Positions 37,138-46,156 are shown, counted from the stretch's first letter. The stretch is DNA of 52,424 bases from Bacillota bacterium (GCA_021841025.1 JAKBWA010000111.1:1-52424); one strand, 5' to 3'. Numbers and translations are program-made. The notes: generated by a model not told the origin, from the sequence alone.

Positions 37138-37836
37138 GTGGATCAACGTTGGATGTTCATCACGGGAGGAATCGTCGCCAGTCTTGTGTTGGCGGGGTGT
37201 GGCCTAAGTGGCCATGTGAGCGCTACTTCTTCCGGAAATGGGACCGTTCAGACGAGGGGGCAAGACAGTCCACACCAATCCTTGTCTTCGAGTCCGAGCC
37301 CAACGGCTGTGCCCTCAGAGAGTTCTAATAAGGGAACAGGATCGTCTGCCTCAACTTCATCCTCAACGCCTTCGATCAGCACAATGTCCATCACCTATTC
37401 CAATAGCCAAACAGCGTTGATCATCAAAGAAGGTCACCTTGCCAGATTCCCCTATATGTCGGTTCCCAGGAAAGGTTTTGATTCTCAGTTTGTTGGTGTT
37501 AAACTCTACACCACGACTCCTGTATACCCAAAAATCCTTCCCAAGAAAATTCTAACGCTCACCTATAACAATTTCATTGTGTACGAATCCCGCTCAGCGA
37601 AGGCGTTTGGAACTGGGGGCGACCATGCGCGTACCAGGGTCGTACACTTAACGATTCCAGGTTCCGGATCACGGACACCGATTCTCGGAACATGGACAAC
37701 CGATTATGGAATTCAAGGCAGTGGAATGCATTCATTTTTGACCTTTCGTATGCATGGCGTATATTGTGAGATCATGTCCAATACGTTGTCCGAAACTCAA
37801 GTCAACACAATTGCCGAATCATTCAGTGAAACTTGA
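37138..37836 (+). CDS. Secreted lipoprotein, unknown function
   Basis: The 232-residue protein starts with a lipoprotein signal: hydrophobic FITGGIVASLVLAGCG with the lipobox cysteine near residue 21. A serine- and threonine-rich linker of about 60 residues follows, then a beta-rich domain from about 80 to the end with no recognised family. GTG at 37138 follows GGGGG by 8 bases; ATG at 37153 is an alternative. The low-complexity linker is typical of surface lipoproteins of Gram-positive bacteria. Confidence 0.7.
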   Translation: MDQRWMFITGGIVASLVLAGCGLSGHVSATSSGNGTVQTRGQDSPHQSLSSSPSPTAVPSESSNKGTGSSASTSSSTPSISTMSITYSNSQTALIIKEGHLARFPYMSVPRKGFDSQFVGVKLYTTTPVYPKILPKKILTLTYNNFIVYESRSAKAFGTGGDHARTRVVHLTIPGSGSRTPILGTWTTDYGIQGSGMHSFLTFRMHGVYCEIMSNTLSETQVNTIAESFSET

Positions 37837-38328
37837 GGTCATGACGTCTCTTTTGCAGCCGCTGATAGCCCCAGAGGATCCGGGATGGAAAAGACCCTCT
37901 CCCATCCGCTCTGGCGAATACGGCCAAATCTGGTACCATATGCTCCCAACACCTGTAGTGTTCTTGACTGTGCTCCTTGTCATATCTCTGAGGGCAGCCA
38001 GTCTTCTTTGCAAAAACCAGCTACAAAGCGAAACAAGACAACCGCCAGTCAAACCCCCTCACAAGAAGCCCTCAAATTCAGTCAGTGAAACGGAGTAAAT
38101 GGCTAATTATACCATTCGCCTCATTAACATTTATGAGCGTCTTTTTCACCATGACCCCAGGAAACATATTCTGTTTTGATTCCAATATTAATACATTGTC
38201 ACAGCAAGCAAAAAATCTGCGAAAATTGATCCGTTAGGTTCAGAAAAACGGTACATATGGCCCTGACTAACGAGACCAAAATTTTACAATCTAAATAAAC
38301 ATGACAATAAATTTTGATGGGGAGAGTG
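37837..38328. other. About 490 bp without a gene
   Basis: The sequence becomes AT-rich before the aldolase gene. Frames present here (for example 37819-38052 on the minus strand) have no start signals. GGGGAG at 38319-38324 is the likely ribosome binding site for the next gene. No operator was recognised. Confidence 0.35.
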
Positions 38329-39426
38329 GTGCACTTGGATAAATTTTGGGTTACTCAAGACTTCCAGGAGTCAGGACTGACCAAGGCATTCCAAATCCGG
38401 CTGGTTGAAGCCGTCAATGAAGCTGGTTTTGTTGAGACTCAAGAGGTAAATGAGGCCAATACCGTATTCCAAGTTGTCAGCGACAAAACCCGTCCGTTTC
38501 GCCGCCGGAACTATGCTGTTTACGTGATTGGCGTCTTATTCCAACCATCTTTAGATAATAGCCAGGATCTACTCAAACAGTTTTATTCCACCCACATCCG
38601 GTCTTTATCTAACGTTCTCATCATCGTCGCAGGAACTTTAGCCGATCCCACCTTCGTCATTACCACGCTGGAACGCGGAGCCTTTTTGGTATCGTCTGCC
38701 GATGATGACCTGGACACACGTTACCAAAAATTAGTTAACCGTATCGCACCTTTGATGCGCAGTCACCTAATCATCCGCAACCGATTTGACCCCGATTTGA
38801 GACCATCCTTGTGGAACGGTACTCGGGAAACGGCCAGTTTGTCGCGGGCCGGGCAAATTCTCGAAAGTTGGGACCTGTTGCCTACTCCCTTTCCCATGCA
38901 AGACTACCTCTCGGCTGATGAAATGGCCCATGTCAAACGGCTATTTGGAATCGGCGGGCTCAGTTATGGCAATCTCAGCGTCCGTCATGACGACAACAGC
39001 TTTTGGATGAGTGCCAGTGGCGTTGACAAAAGCCGTCTCAACGAAGTGGGCCGGGATATTCTTTTGGTGAAGGATTTTGATGCAGAAGAGGAAAGTATCG
39101 AGTTAAGCGTGCCTAAAGGCATTTCCCCCAGGCGGGTATCCGTGGACGCTATCGAACACTGGAATATTTATCAGCAACATCCGGATATCGGTGCCATTAT
39201 TCATATTCACGCATGGATGACAGGAGTTCCCGCCACGGAATTCAACTATCCTTGCGGCAGCAAGGAATTGGCCGAAGAAGTCTCCAAACAATTGGCCAAA
39301 GCTGAAGATCCCGGACATGCCGTAATCGGACTTAAAAATCATGGATTGACCATTACTGGCGACAGTCCGGAAGAAATCCTGGCCCGGATTCACGACCATG
39401 TTCTTCGTCAGGTCCCTATGCAATGA
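38329..39426 (+). CDS. Class II aldolase/adducin-family protein with extra N-terminal domain
   Basis: The C-terminal 185 residues are a class II aldolase/adducin fold. GNLSVRHDDNSFWMSASG lies in its first third, the zinc pair is in IIHIHAW and the third histidine in IGLKNHGLTITGD. Family members are sugar-phosphate aldolases, epimerases and dehydratases. The N-terminal 165 residues are a separate domain that I do not recognise, with strands such as YAVYVIGVLFQ and NVLIIVAGTLADPTFVITTLERGAFLVSS. The start is uncertain: TTG 38314, ATG 38317, GTG 38329 and TTG 38335 are all in frame, and GGGGAG at 38319-38324 favours the last two. The stop overlaps the ATG of the dehydrogenase (ATGA). Confidence 0.82.
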   Translation: MHLDKFWVTQDFQESGLTKAFQIRLVEAVNEAGFVETQEVNEANTVFQVVSDKTRPFRRRNYAVYVIGVLFQPSLDNSQDLLKQFYSTHIRSLSNVLIIVAGTLADPTFVITTLERGAFLVSSADDDLDTRYQKLVNRIAPLMRSHLIIRNRFDPDLRPSLWNGTRETASLSRAGQILESWDLLPTPFPMQDYLSADEMAHVKRLFGIGGLSYGNLSVRHDDNSFWMSASGVDKSRLNEVGRDILLVKDFDAEEESIELSVPKGISPRRVSVDAIEHWNIYQQHPDIGAIIHIHAWMTGVPATEFNYPCGSKELAEEVSKQLAKAEDPGHAVIGLKNHGLTITGDSPEEILARIHDHVLRQVPMQ

Positions 39427-40601
39427 GTTATACCGCGCTTAGATATCATTTATCTTTAATGCGTATCGTCCGCCAAAAAGTCGCCCCGGCCACAAGCCGG
39501 TGGCGAGCTCTTTTATCCCTGCGTTGTGAACAAACGCCGGAACCTGGATGGATTCAGAATAACGACGAAGCCGTTGAAGTCGAACCATTGTTAACTGGCA
39601 TCTGTGGTTCCGATTTGGCGTTAGTGTTGGGACACAACTCACCCTATCTGGCTTCCTTGACCCAGTTCCCGGCAGTACCTGGACATGAAGTGGTGGCCCA
39701 AGTGGCTAAGGACACGCCCAGATGGTCCCAGGGAACACGGGTCGTCGTCAACCCGTCTTTATCCTGCGCCTCTTTAAAGATTACCGACAGTTGTACGGCC
39801 TGTATATCAGGGCATCCTGAAAGTTGCTACAACCGTGGCAGACATGACTTAGGACTGCTCATGGGATTTCATTTTGGGTTTCCGGGAGGATTTGGAGAAA
39901 AAATGTGGGTTCCCCCCCACCAACTTTATGCCATTCCGTCGGATATGTCCGTTCAAAGAGCGGTTCTGACGGAACCCTTAAGTATTGTGCTGCATGGACT
40001 TTCCCATGTTAAATGGGATCTCGTGCATCGCGTCCTCGTGATCGGATCGGGTGCGATTGGTCTTCTGGCTCTTTTAGCCATCCAATCCCGACCCGTCCCG
40101 CCCGAATTAGTGATAGCCGTGGCCCGTTATCCACAACAACAACAGTGGGCTAAGCGGTTCGGGGCCGATGTCGTGTCTCATCTTGGGGATCCTTCCATTA
40201 CAGAACTCACCGGCACACCCTATCCCCCTATTCTTCATGCTTTGCCTTGGCGGCCCAAAGGGTTTGATTTGGTGATCGACGCGGCAGGTTCTTCGTCATC
40301 GCTTAAAGGCGCTGTGGAATGCGTTCACCCTGGCGGACAAATTCTGTTGTTGGGTGCTGCCAGTGAAATGACATGGGATTTTACCCCTGTCTGGTCTCGC
40401 GATATTACTCTTCATGGGACCTATGGCTATGGCAAACCCGATGAAACGTTCCCGGAAGCCTTGAATATATTGGCCCATTCACCCATTCCTTTGGAAGACA
40501 TGGTTACGCACATATTCACGTTAAAGGATTACACCAAAGCCTTTCACACCCTGTGGAACAAGAATACTGGCGCGCTTAAAGTTTGTTTGAAACCCGTTTA
40601 A
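39423..40601 (+). CDS. Zinc-dependent alcohol/polyol dehydrogenase (MDR family)
   Basis: The 392-residue protein is a medium-chain dehydrogenase. Catalytic zinc ligands are Cys61 (GICGSD) and the His/Glu of PGHEVV at 86-91. Four cysteines at about 115, 124, 127 and 135 form the structural zinc site (CTACISGHPESC). The nucleotide-binding glycines are GSGAIG at 208-213. The family oxidises sugars, polyols or threonine with NAD(P). The first 12 residues may be untranslated, since MRIVRQKVAP is the more usual start. Four-base coupling to the aldolase gene suggests the two act in one sugar or polyol pathway. Confidence 0.9.
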   Translation: MSYTALRYHLSLMRIVRQKVAPATSRWRALLSLRCEQTPEPGWIQNNDEAVEVEPLLTGICGSDLALVLGHNSPYLASLTQFPAVPGHEVVAQVAKDTPRWSQGTRVVVNPSLSCASLKITDSCTACISGHPESCYNRGRHDLGLLMGFHFGFPGGFGEKMWVPPHQLYAIPSDMSVQRAVLTEPLSIVLHGLSHVKWDLVHRVLVIGSGAIGLLALLAIQSRPVPPELVIAVARYPQQQQWAKRFGADVVSHLGDPSITELTGTPYPPILHALPWRPKGFDLVIDAAGSSSSLKGAVECVHPGGQILLLGAASEMTWDFTPVWSRDITLHGTYGYGKPDETFPEALNILAHSPIPLEDMVTHIFTLKDYTKAFHTLWNKNTGALKVCLKPV

Positions 40602-40658
40602 AATTAAGACACACTTCATCATTTGACGTTTTTGATTTCAAACATACGCTCTGTTCGC

Positions 40659-41021
40659 TTAAATTGTTGTTTTCAGTACCGGTAATAATATGCGGAAAAA
40701 TAGGTGACTGACGGCGGGGGGCAAGGCGTTGCACCACCAAATAAAGAACTTCTTAAACGGCTGGCCCAAGTTCTTGATGGCCATCTGTGGAGCGTTTTTG
40801 GTAACCTCCAGCATCCACGGGAACTCTTGGCGCTTGATCGCGTTCAGTTGACGCCGCAAGGCAGGTAACGGCGGCGCTTCGCCAAACGGAAAGTTCGCCC
40901 CGCTGGCGATGGCTGCATATTCAGCGGAGCTATTCGATATACATACCCCTTTGCCATCGATAAAGAGGGGCACCGGTGTGCTTTCACGTCCGTCATAGGG
41001 GAAACTCCACTTTTCTGCCAT
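40659..41021 (-). pseudogene. TnpB (IS200/IS605 OrfB) N-terminal relic
   Basis: The frame contains LRRQLNAIKRQEFPWMLEV, then the helix NAPQMAIKNLGQPFKKFF. This is the conserved N-terminal region of TnpB proteins (xLxxLKxxFPWLxEVxxxxxQxAxxxLxxAFxxFF). The following residues do not give the YPRFKxK block, so the frame is broken at about 40745, and the RuvC nuclease domain is absent. I did not see a tnpA gene or an end structure. The element is dead but may mark an old insertion site. Confidence 0.7.
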
Positions 41022-41610
41022 CTTGTCAGTTGAGCGATATGGTTGACAAAAGGTCGTCGTTTTTCCTGCCTTATTCGGGGCAATTTCTAAAAATGCTCAG
41101 ATCCCAATCCGCGCCGTTGCATCATCATGATTAGGCTGCCGAGGAGGACATCTCGCTTCGATAGGATTCTGCGCATAATAATGAGGAAGAAGGAGAATGT
41201 AAAAAGCCGAGGCGTATCACGAGTTAACAATGCAAAGCGAAAGAATTGGTGCAACCTTACACGCTTAAAATTGAAGAGCCGCAGAGCAAACCGCTCCGAT
41301 TCTTCTCAAAAATCTCGGCTGATGCTCACACACTCGCCCCGTCAATCTTCTCGATCTGAAGTCCTGATGGCCATAACTGCATGATCCTCAGGCAGACTAT
41401 TTGTTGTCCCTTGAAAATGGACAGGATACCGCACTCTCGGGGGATGACTCTTTTAGAGAATCTACTGGGCTGGGGAGGAGTGGCACACCGTGGTTCTTTG
41501 TTCACAGCAGTCTGTTATCAGCTTCAGGCCACCCTATGCACGTAGAAACCACAGAGCCCACGAAAACACAACCACAAAAGAGCTGCTCCGTCATCGGTGC
41601 TATCGAAAGT
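41022..41610. other. 590 bp without a supported gene
   Basis: A lysine/arginine-rich plus-strand frame at 41127-41384 has no ribosome binding site and looks like chance. No repeat or terminator of note was found between the TnpB relic and the NERD gene. Confidence 0.35.
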
Positions 41611-42435
41611 TTAAGACTCGGATCGGTCTTCGGGCTGTCTCAACGCTGTCATAGCAAGCACATTTGTTGAAAAAGCGCACGAAGTTCGTGTGCAAATCAT
41701 TTTTGACCCGTGATCATCCCGCACCACTTCCAATGTGTTCCCGCATACAGGACAGCGTCCATTGGCCACTGCCAAACTTTTGCTTAAGTCTCGCTTTTTG
41801 TGACCCAGTCTCTTCCATATCCACCAACGGGCTAAAGTGCGACGACGCCTCCAGCGTATCATCGCCCGGATGACAGACTCCCTTTCTAATGCAGACAACG
41901 GCCGTGGCATGTGTCCATTGGCCCGGGTAATAAATTCAGAAAGATGGGAAAACTGAACAATATGGGAGCCTGCGATTTCTTCAACATATAACCGCAAGGA
42001 ATTGGGAACGGCAATGACAGAGAACCAGACTTCCTTGGGCAAATCAGGAAAAGCTTGCCTGAAAGCCTTAATGTGAGAAGTGTTTTGCCGGTGGGGCGAA
42101 TAAATTCGCTTTTTCTGTAATCCAATCACATGGGTCCAATACATGTCCTTTCGTTTTCCATGCAAAGCCCCTTGAATATTGGTGGTTTCGATGATAAAAA
42201 TTGCCGCCGGGCCCACAACCACATGATCGACCTGACACCCAACGGAAGCCTGGGAAGTGCTTGGAACCGTAATATCGTGGTAGATGTCATATTGCATTGG
42301 ATCCAACAATCGCAACGCCCCTTGGACAATAAAATGTCCTTGCTTGCCACGAACATAGGCATCATGTGGACGAAGGACGAGAAACAGGATGGTGATGGTT
42401 ATGAATATCAATGCGACCACAAAGACAATCTCCAT
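41611..42435 (-). CDS. Membrane-anchored NERD-domain protein with zinc ribbon, altered active site
   Basis: The 274-residue protein starts with one membrane helix (residues 2-22) and then a NERD (nuclease-related) domain at about 35-150. The core strand pair QVDHVVVGPAAIFIIETTN keeps the acidic residues Asp70 and Glu83, but the usual lysine of the D...ExK nuclease motif is Thr85. The C-terminal 45 residues carry a zinc ribbon (CPVCGNTLEV, then CTRTSC). The ATG at 42435 is chosen because AAGGGGGG lies about 8 bases upstream; the longer frame to 42468 lacks a site. It may bind nucleic acid at the membrane without cutting it. Function unproven. Confidence 0.8.
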   Translation of the reverse strand: MEIVFVVALIFITITILFLVLRPHDAYVRGKQGHFIVQGALRLLDPMQYDIYHDITVPSTSQASVGCQVDHVVVGPAAIFIIETTNIQGALHGKRKDMYWTHVIGLQKKRIYSPHRQNTSHIKAFRQAFPDLPKEVWFSVIAVPNSLRLYVEEIAGSHIVQFSHLSEFITRANGHMPRPLSALERESVIRAMIRWRRRRTLARWWIWKRLGHKKRDLSKSLAVANGRCPVCGNTLEVVRDDHGSKMICTRTSCAFSTNVLAMTALRQPEDRSES

Positions 42436-42841
42436 ACCGGCCTGCCCCCCTTTCCTTGGGCATTGCATGCAAAAGACGACGCGCCAGATCCTCTATTGTC
42501 TATTATAAAACAACTGAATTTTCCGTTAAAATATTTTTTGAAAAATGCCGGTTCAGTTCATGTTCTTATTTTGTCATGTTGTGCAAGCAGCGACAATTTT
42601 TAAGCACGTCATACACCAAATCTGTTAATCTGCCTAAAGACGATTGTCGAATTTTTTATTGAGTCCTTTCCAAGAGTTTGTTTCAAAACGCGTAGAAGCG
42701 CAAAAGTCCTAGTATCCTTCGGTTAGACTTATTTAATAAGAGGCTGGACCCAATAACACTGGGACTATCTCAAAAATATGCACCTTTGGGTATTGCGAGT
42801 GCAGTCACAGGAATCTCACATCGAAAATTTTTCACAAGAAG
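42436..42841. other. Upstream region of an unknown gene pair
   Basis: No gene is supported. CTTATTTAATAAG at 42728-42740 is a perfect palindrome with an AT-rich centre, about 100 bases before the next gene, and could be an operator. The segment 42500-42720 is AT-rich and contains nothing else I can name. Confidence 0.4.
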
Positions 42842-43492
42842 GTGGTCAATTGTTTAAGTACCTATCTCCACCCGCAACACCGAGCAGACCATCCTGCTTT
42901 GGATGGATGGACATTTGACACAATACCTCCGACTTTTGATGCCATCGCCCTAGGGCATAAACCCCTGACAAGCCGGCGCGTTCGAGACATATGCGCCCGT
43001 CTAAATGGCACCATGACCGTCACGATCCCTATGTGGATGCAGCGCGGCCAGTGGGGATCCGAATTGTCAGTTGTGCTCACTCCCAAAGTAGGTCCGATTA
43101 TCCCATATGAGATCCCCCCTAACGGCGTCCAATCCCCATCGACTCTTTGCCTCACTGGAACGGTTTCCCGGGATTTGCACGACGGCGATGGGGTTCAGAT
43201 GACGTGGTGGCCGGACATCAATCAATCCCATATACATGAATGTGACGTGGTGATCGTGCGGGGTCCGGAAGCGGGATTTCCGGAAGCTCTTTGGGAATTT
43301 CCCGCACTATTCGATAACTTCATTCGTCACCCAGAGTCTGAATCATCAGTGACCGGTTATTTTCCCCCTTTGTCCGATGCCGATCAAGTGCGCTTAGCTA
43401 ACACTTTACACCAACAACCGAAACTCAGGAATCTCCACGCCGGATGGATGCGCGCTGGGGGCCAAGCCCTTTTATTGTCATGGAGGCTTTAA
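42842..43492 (+). CDS. Unknown protein, first of a coupled pair
   Basis: I do not recognise this 216-residue protein. It is soluble, proline- and tryptophan-rich, with a beta-strand character (GTMTVTIPMWM, SELSVVLTP, CDVVIVRGPEAG) and a helical C-terminal third. No known motif is visible. The GTG start is the first possible one after in-frame stops; AAGAAG abuts it, so initiation may be weak. It overlaps the next gene by up to 49 bases. Confidence 0.55.
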   Translation: MVNCLSTYLHPQHRADHPALDGWTFDTIPPTFDAIALGHKPLTSRRVRDICARLNGTMTVTIPMWMQRGQWGSELSVVLTPKVGPIIPYEIPPNGVQSPSTLCLTGTVSRDLHDGDGVQMTWWPDINQSHIHECDVVIVRGPEAGFPEALWEFPALFDNFIRHPESESSVTGYFPPLSDADQVRLANTLHQQPKLRNLHAGWMRAGGQALLLSWRL

Positions 43493-44088
43493 TACCTGCG
43501 GGACTTGAATCCCCCTTGGAAGAGGCGCAGTGGTCCGTAGGGGTGATGGCCAATCTAAGCCACGATGGTCCCCGAACCGTCGCTTGGATTGGCCGCGACG
43601 TCAAACACACACCCTTCCCAGAAGTTTTGGAAACCTGGATCTTGCACGGGCGAGTCCTCAATTCACCATGGCCACCCCCAAGCACCTGGGCTCCTCTTCT
43701 CTCCCCGCCTTTTGGCGTTCGAGTTCTTGACGACTTTGCCGCCGAACGTTCCGTCTCGCCAGAACCTTGGCGGGGTCCTAGGCCCTGGCCCGGCATTGTA
43801 TTGCAGAGCCCGTCGGTTTATGAAGCGTTTCAAACCTGGATGACGAGGGTTCTTACAGAAGGGAAATTTCACGCGTATCGGTATCCTTTATGTTGGGGGC
43901 AACCCGATCCCCTGCCTATTATGGATGCCATTCGGCACAGCTATCGGTTTGTTATAGCGTTTCGCGCATGCCCAGATTTCAGCCACCTTGCTTCCCTGAG
44001 AAATGAGACGGACAAGATCCTACAAAAGTCAAACGGGAAACTATTGGGTATGATGGGATGGCTCAGAAGCACAGACCAATGGTTGTAA
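43444..44088 (+). CDS. Unknown protein, second of a coupled pair
   Basis: This 214-residue protein is also unrecognised. It is tryptophan- and proline-rich, with no signal peptide or membrane helix. Two starts are possible: ATG 43444, or ATG 43480 (MEALIPAGLESP), which overlaps the stop of the preceding gene by 13 bases. Neither has a clear ribosome binding site, which suggests translational coupling. The general composition resembles its partner, so a heteromeric complex is plausible but not shown. Confidence 0.5.
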   Translation: MDARWGPSPFIVMEALIPAGLESPLEEAQWSVGVMANLSHDGPRTVAWIGRDVKHTPFPEVLETWILHGRVLNSPWPPPSTWAPLLSPPFGVRVLDDFAAERSVSPEPWRGPRPWPGIVLQSPSVYEAFQTWMTRVLTEGKFHAYRYPLCWGQPDPLPIMDAIRHSYRFVIAFRACPDFSHLASLRNETDKILQKSNGKLLGMMGWLRSTDQWL

Positions 44089-44375
44089 ATGTGGAGCACT
44101 GAGAAGACCCTCAGCAGTTCTGGCGACCATGCAACGAATTCGGATTCTCCCTCTACAAAGGTTCTTTAGGATCCATTGTTACAATCCAAGGACCATTTCC
44201 GGTGGCCGATTCCTCCCATTTGGTTCAATCCACACAAAGGAAAGTCCCTGGAGATGAGAACAGTCTTGGAAATAGGAGCCCTTAACGTATATTTCCTATT
44301 ATGGACTCATCGTGAAAGTTATGGCTCGACGGTTCATACCAAACATGGTAAAGTCGCATCATGATGCTAAAGGAG

Positions 44376-44544
44376 AGGAGGCGATTTCTGTGCTGATGAT
44401 GGGCGATTGGATGATTCCCTATGATCAAGGACATGCCCAAATGTCCTTCAAGGGCGGAGTTTGCCCTTCAGACCGTTTGGGTATCTTGAAGGCACAGGGA
44501 TCGCCTCCCCCTGTTTAAGGGGAAATTGAACGTATCCTTCGGTG
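44376..44544 (+). ncRNA. Candidate structured leader RNA (riboswitch-like)
   Basis: GGAGGCGAT (44377-44385) is complementary to ATCGCCTCC (44500-44508), closing a domain that contains two perfect hairpins: AAGGACAT/ATGTCCTT (44427-44434 with 44441-44448) and AAGGGC/GCCCTT (44450-44455 with 44463-44468). A CCCC...GGGG pair near 44507-44522 could compete with the closing stem. An intrinsic terminator follows at 44545-44569, then a gene start at 44594. This is the arrangement of an attenuating riboswitch or leader peptide. I could not match it to a known class. Confidence 0.5.
44390..44518 (+). CDS. Possible 42-residue leader peptide
   Basis: A GTG lies 8 bases after a strong AGGAGG and opens a 42-codon frame (MLMMGDWMIPYDQGHAQM...SPPPV). 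The ribosome binding site is half of the closing stem of the leader, and its complement is the last part of this same frame, so translation would open or close the structure. The peptide has no known family. It may instead be only the RNA. Confidence 0.4.
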   Translation: MLMMGDWMIPYDQGHAQMSFKGGVCPSDRLGILKAQGSPPPV

Positions 44545-44569
44545 CTCGGGTACCCACCCGAGTTTTTTT
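44545..44569 (+). terminator. Rho-independent terminator of the leader
   Basis: CTCGGGT and ACCCGAG (44545-44551 and 44556-44562) pair around 4 bases and are followed at once by seven T residues. It lies between the leader and the MFS pseudogene start and would stop transcription before that gene. Confidence 0.85.
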
Positions 44570-44593
44570 ATGCCAAAGGAGGATTTACACCAT

Positions 44594-44985
44594 CATGTCC
44601 CCTGCCCTTTCCTTGAAGGCCTTTTATGCCTTTATCATCTGCTGATCCTTTAACCCCACCAGCGGTCTTTGGATACTGTATCTTCTGCATTGTCATTGGA
44701 CTCTTTTTCAAGTTGGCCTCGCCGAAGCCCGATTTCACGGCGTGTCATTTGTGTCTGATCTTCCCACCGGTCTCTTTGCCGATCGCTGGGGGCGCCGGAA
44801 AAGTTTGGCCCTCGGGCTGATAGTCCAAGCTCTAACGAAAGCGTCCACATTTCTCTTGGCGTCGACAAACTTCGTATTGGGCTTTTTAAATGTCTCCCTG
44901 GGCGCATTGGCATGGTCCTTCATTAACGGCGCCGACCGGGCAATGCTGTTCATTGTAGCAAAAGAAGACGACACCTCGGCATGTG
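44594..44985 (+). pseudogene. MFS transporter, broken N-terminal part
   Basis: The ATG at 44594 with AAAGGAGG upstream reads MSPALSLKAFYAFIIC and stops at once. After frameshifts a second frame gives FQVGLAEARFHGVSFVSDLPTGLFADRWGRRKSLALG, the helix 2-3 region of MFS proteins with the D-x-x-GRR motif. A third and fourth helix follow (FVLGFLNVSLGALAWSFING). Sequence similarity to MFS ends near 44980, where regulator sequence begins. So at least two indels and a 3' deletion are present. Confidence 0.65.
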
Positions 44986-45618
44986 GCCCGGGATTTTGGC
45001 GTACCAACTTGGTTTGCTCTTCTCTATAAGCATTGGATAGGCATTATTCACACGGCAGAATTAACCCCGGACCAATTAGCTGTTACCCGCAATATTCAAC
45101 AGATATTGGTCCAACATATCCATTCTTCGATATACATGGGATGGGGCCGGCTGGCTTTGGATCCTGGCGAATTGCCGCGTTCTTTTGCTGAAGCCTGCGA
45201 ATCTGCCAAACTAACCAAGGTTCTCGGTCGCCATGATTTGCTGATTTGGGATGACATCCCGGGATTCCGTTTGGTGCCCTATTTAAAAGAAAATGCAGAG
45301 TTGCTGAGGATTTGCGACGAGTTTTTAGAACCCCTGAGGCAAGAGGATCGACAACACCGATCGCAATTACTGTTAACGTTGCGCACTTATATTAAGTGCC
45401 AAATGAACGCAAAAAAGACAAGTCAAGCACTTTTCATTCATCCCGGCACCCTCAAGTACCGGTTGCGCCGCGTTCAAGCTTTGACAGCGTGGGATTTTCG
45501 AAATCCATACGCTCTGTTCGAATTATTGACGTGTACCTTCTTAACGAACGAGAACTTTGAACCCTTCCGTCCGGCAAAAGACAGGCTGAACTTCGGGAAT
45601 TGTAGCAAAGACGTATGA
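44986..45618 (+). pseudogene. PucR/CdaR-type regulator, C-terminal part
   Basis: The frame carries the central GGDEF-like domain of CdaR/PucR regulators (from about 45065) and, at its end, the PucR helix-turn-helix: LLLTLRTYIKCQMNAKKTSQ and LFIHPGTLKYRLRRVQALT. The N-terminal sensory part is missing and the frame begins inside the MFS debris, so this is probably a deletion product. An internal start might still give a DNA-binding protein, but no ribosome binding site is seen. Confidence 0.6.
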
Positions 45619-46156
45619 CAGCAGGGCGGGGGCCTTGAGTGATTTCTTTCATTGGACCTATAACTTCAATGCCTGCCGCAAGACTACCGTCTTGAGGATA
45701 AAGCTCAGTTCGGAATATCTTCGGTGCTAGTCTGACTTAGCATGGACAACAACCGCTTAGTGGGATTCCTTGCAGCAGCCCGGAAGAGAACAGAGAGGGA
45801 TTATGCTGGACTCGATAATCACGCGAGCAAGTACGCCAATGCGTAGAAGAAGTCAGCGGGTCAATAGCAAAAATTGAGGTTAATGACAGCAATGACGAAA
45901 TCTGCCTCAGAAGCCTTGAACCGGGCGGACCCGTGAACTCGACTGGCATTACGCTGCCATGAACTTTCTTTCCCTCTATTTGCAACGGAGCGGGAATAAC
46001 ACCCAACGTATGGGAGAAACCCGTGACCCGCTGATTAAAGATCCCGTGACCCGCTGATAGAGCTCGCATCTCCGGAGCGATGAAACACGGTCAGTATATT
46101 GCGAAAACTTAACGCTCTCTAATTTTTAGTCACAGCTTTCTCCCGCAATCGACCTC
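45619..46156. other. 538 bp without a gene; short tandem repeat
   Basis: CCGTGACCCGCTGAT occurs twice (46021-46035 and 46044-46058), with a period of 23 bases. The minus-strand frame 46069-45737 lacks a ribosome binding site and domain signals. Nothing else is supported. Confidence 0.35.

Noticed and set aside
43425-43872. Minus-strand frames over the unknown gene pair
   Set aside because: Shadows of the plus-strand coding phase; no start signals.
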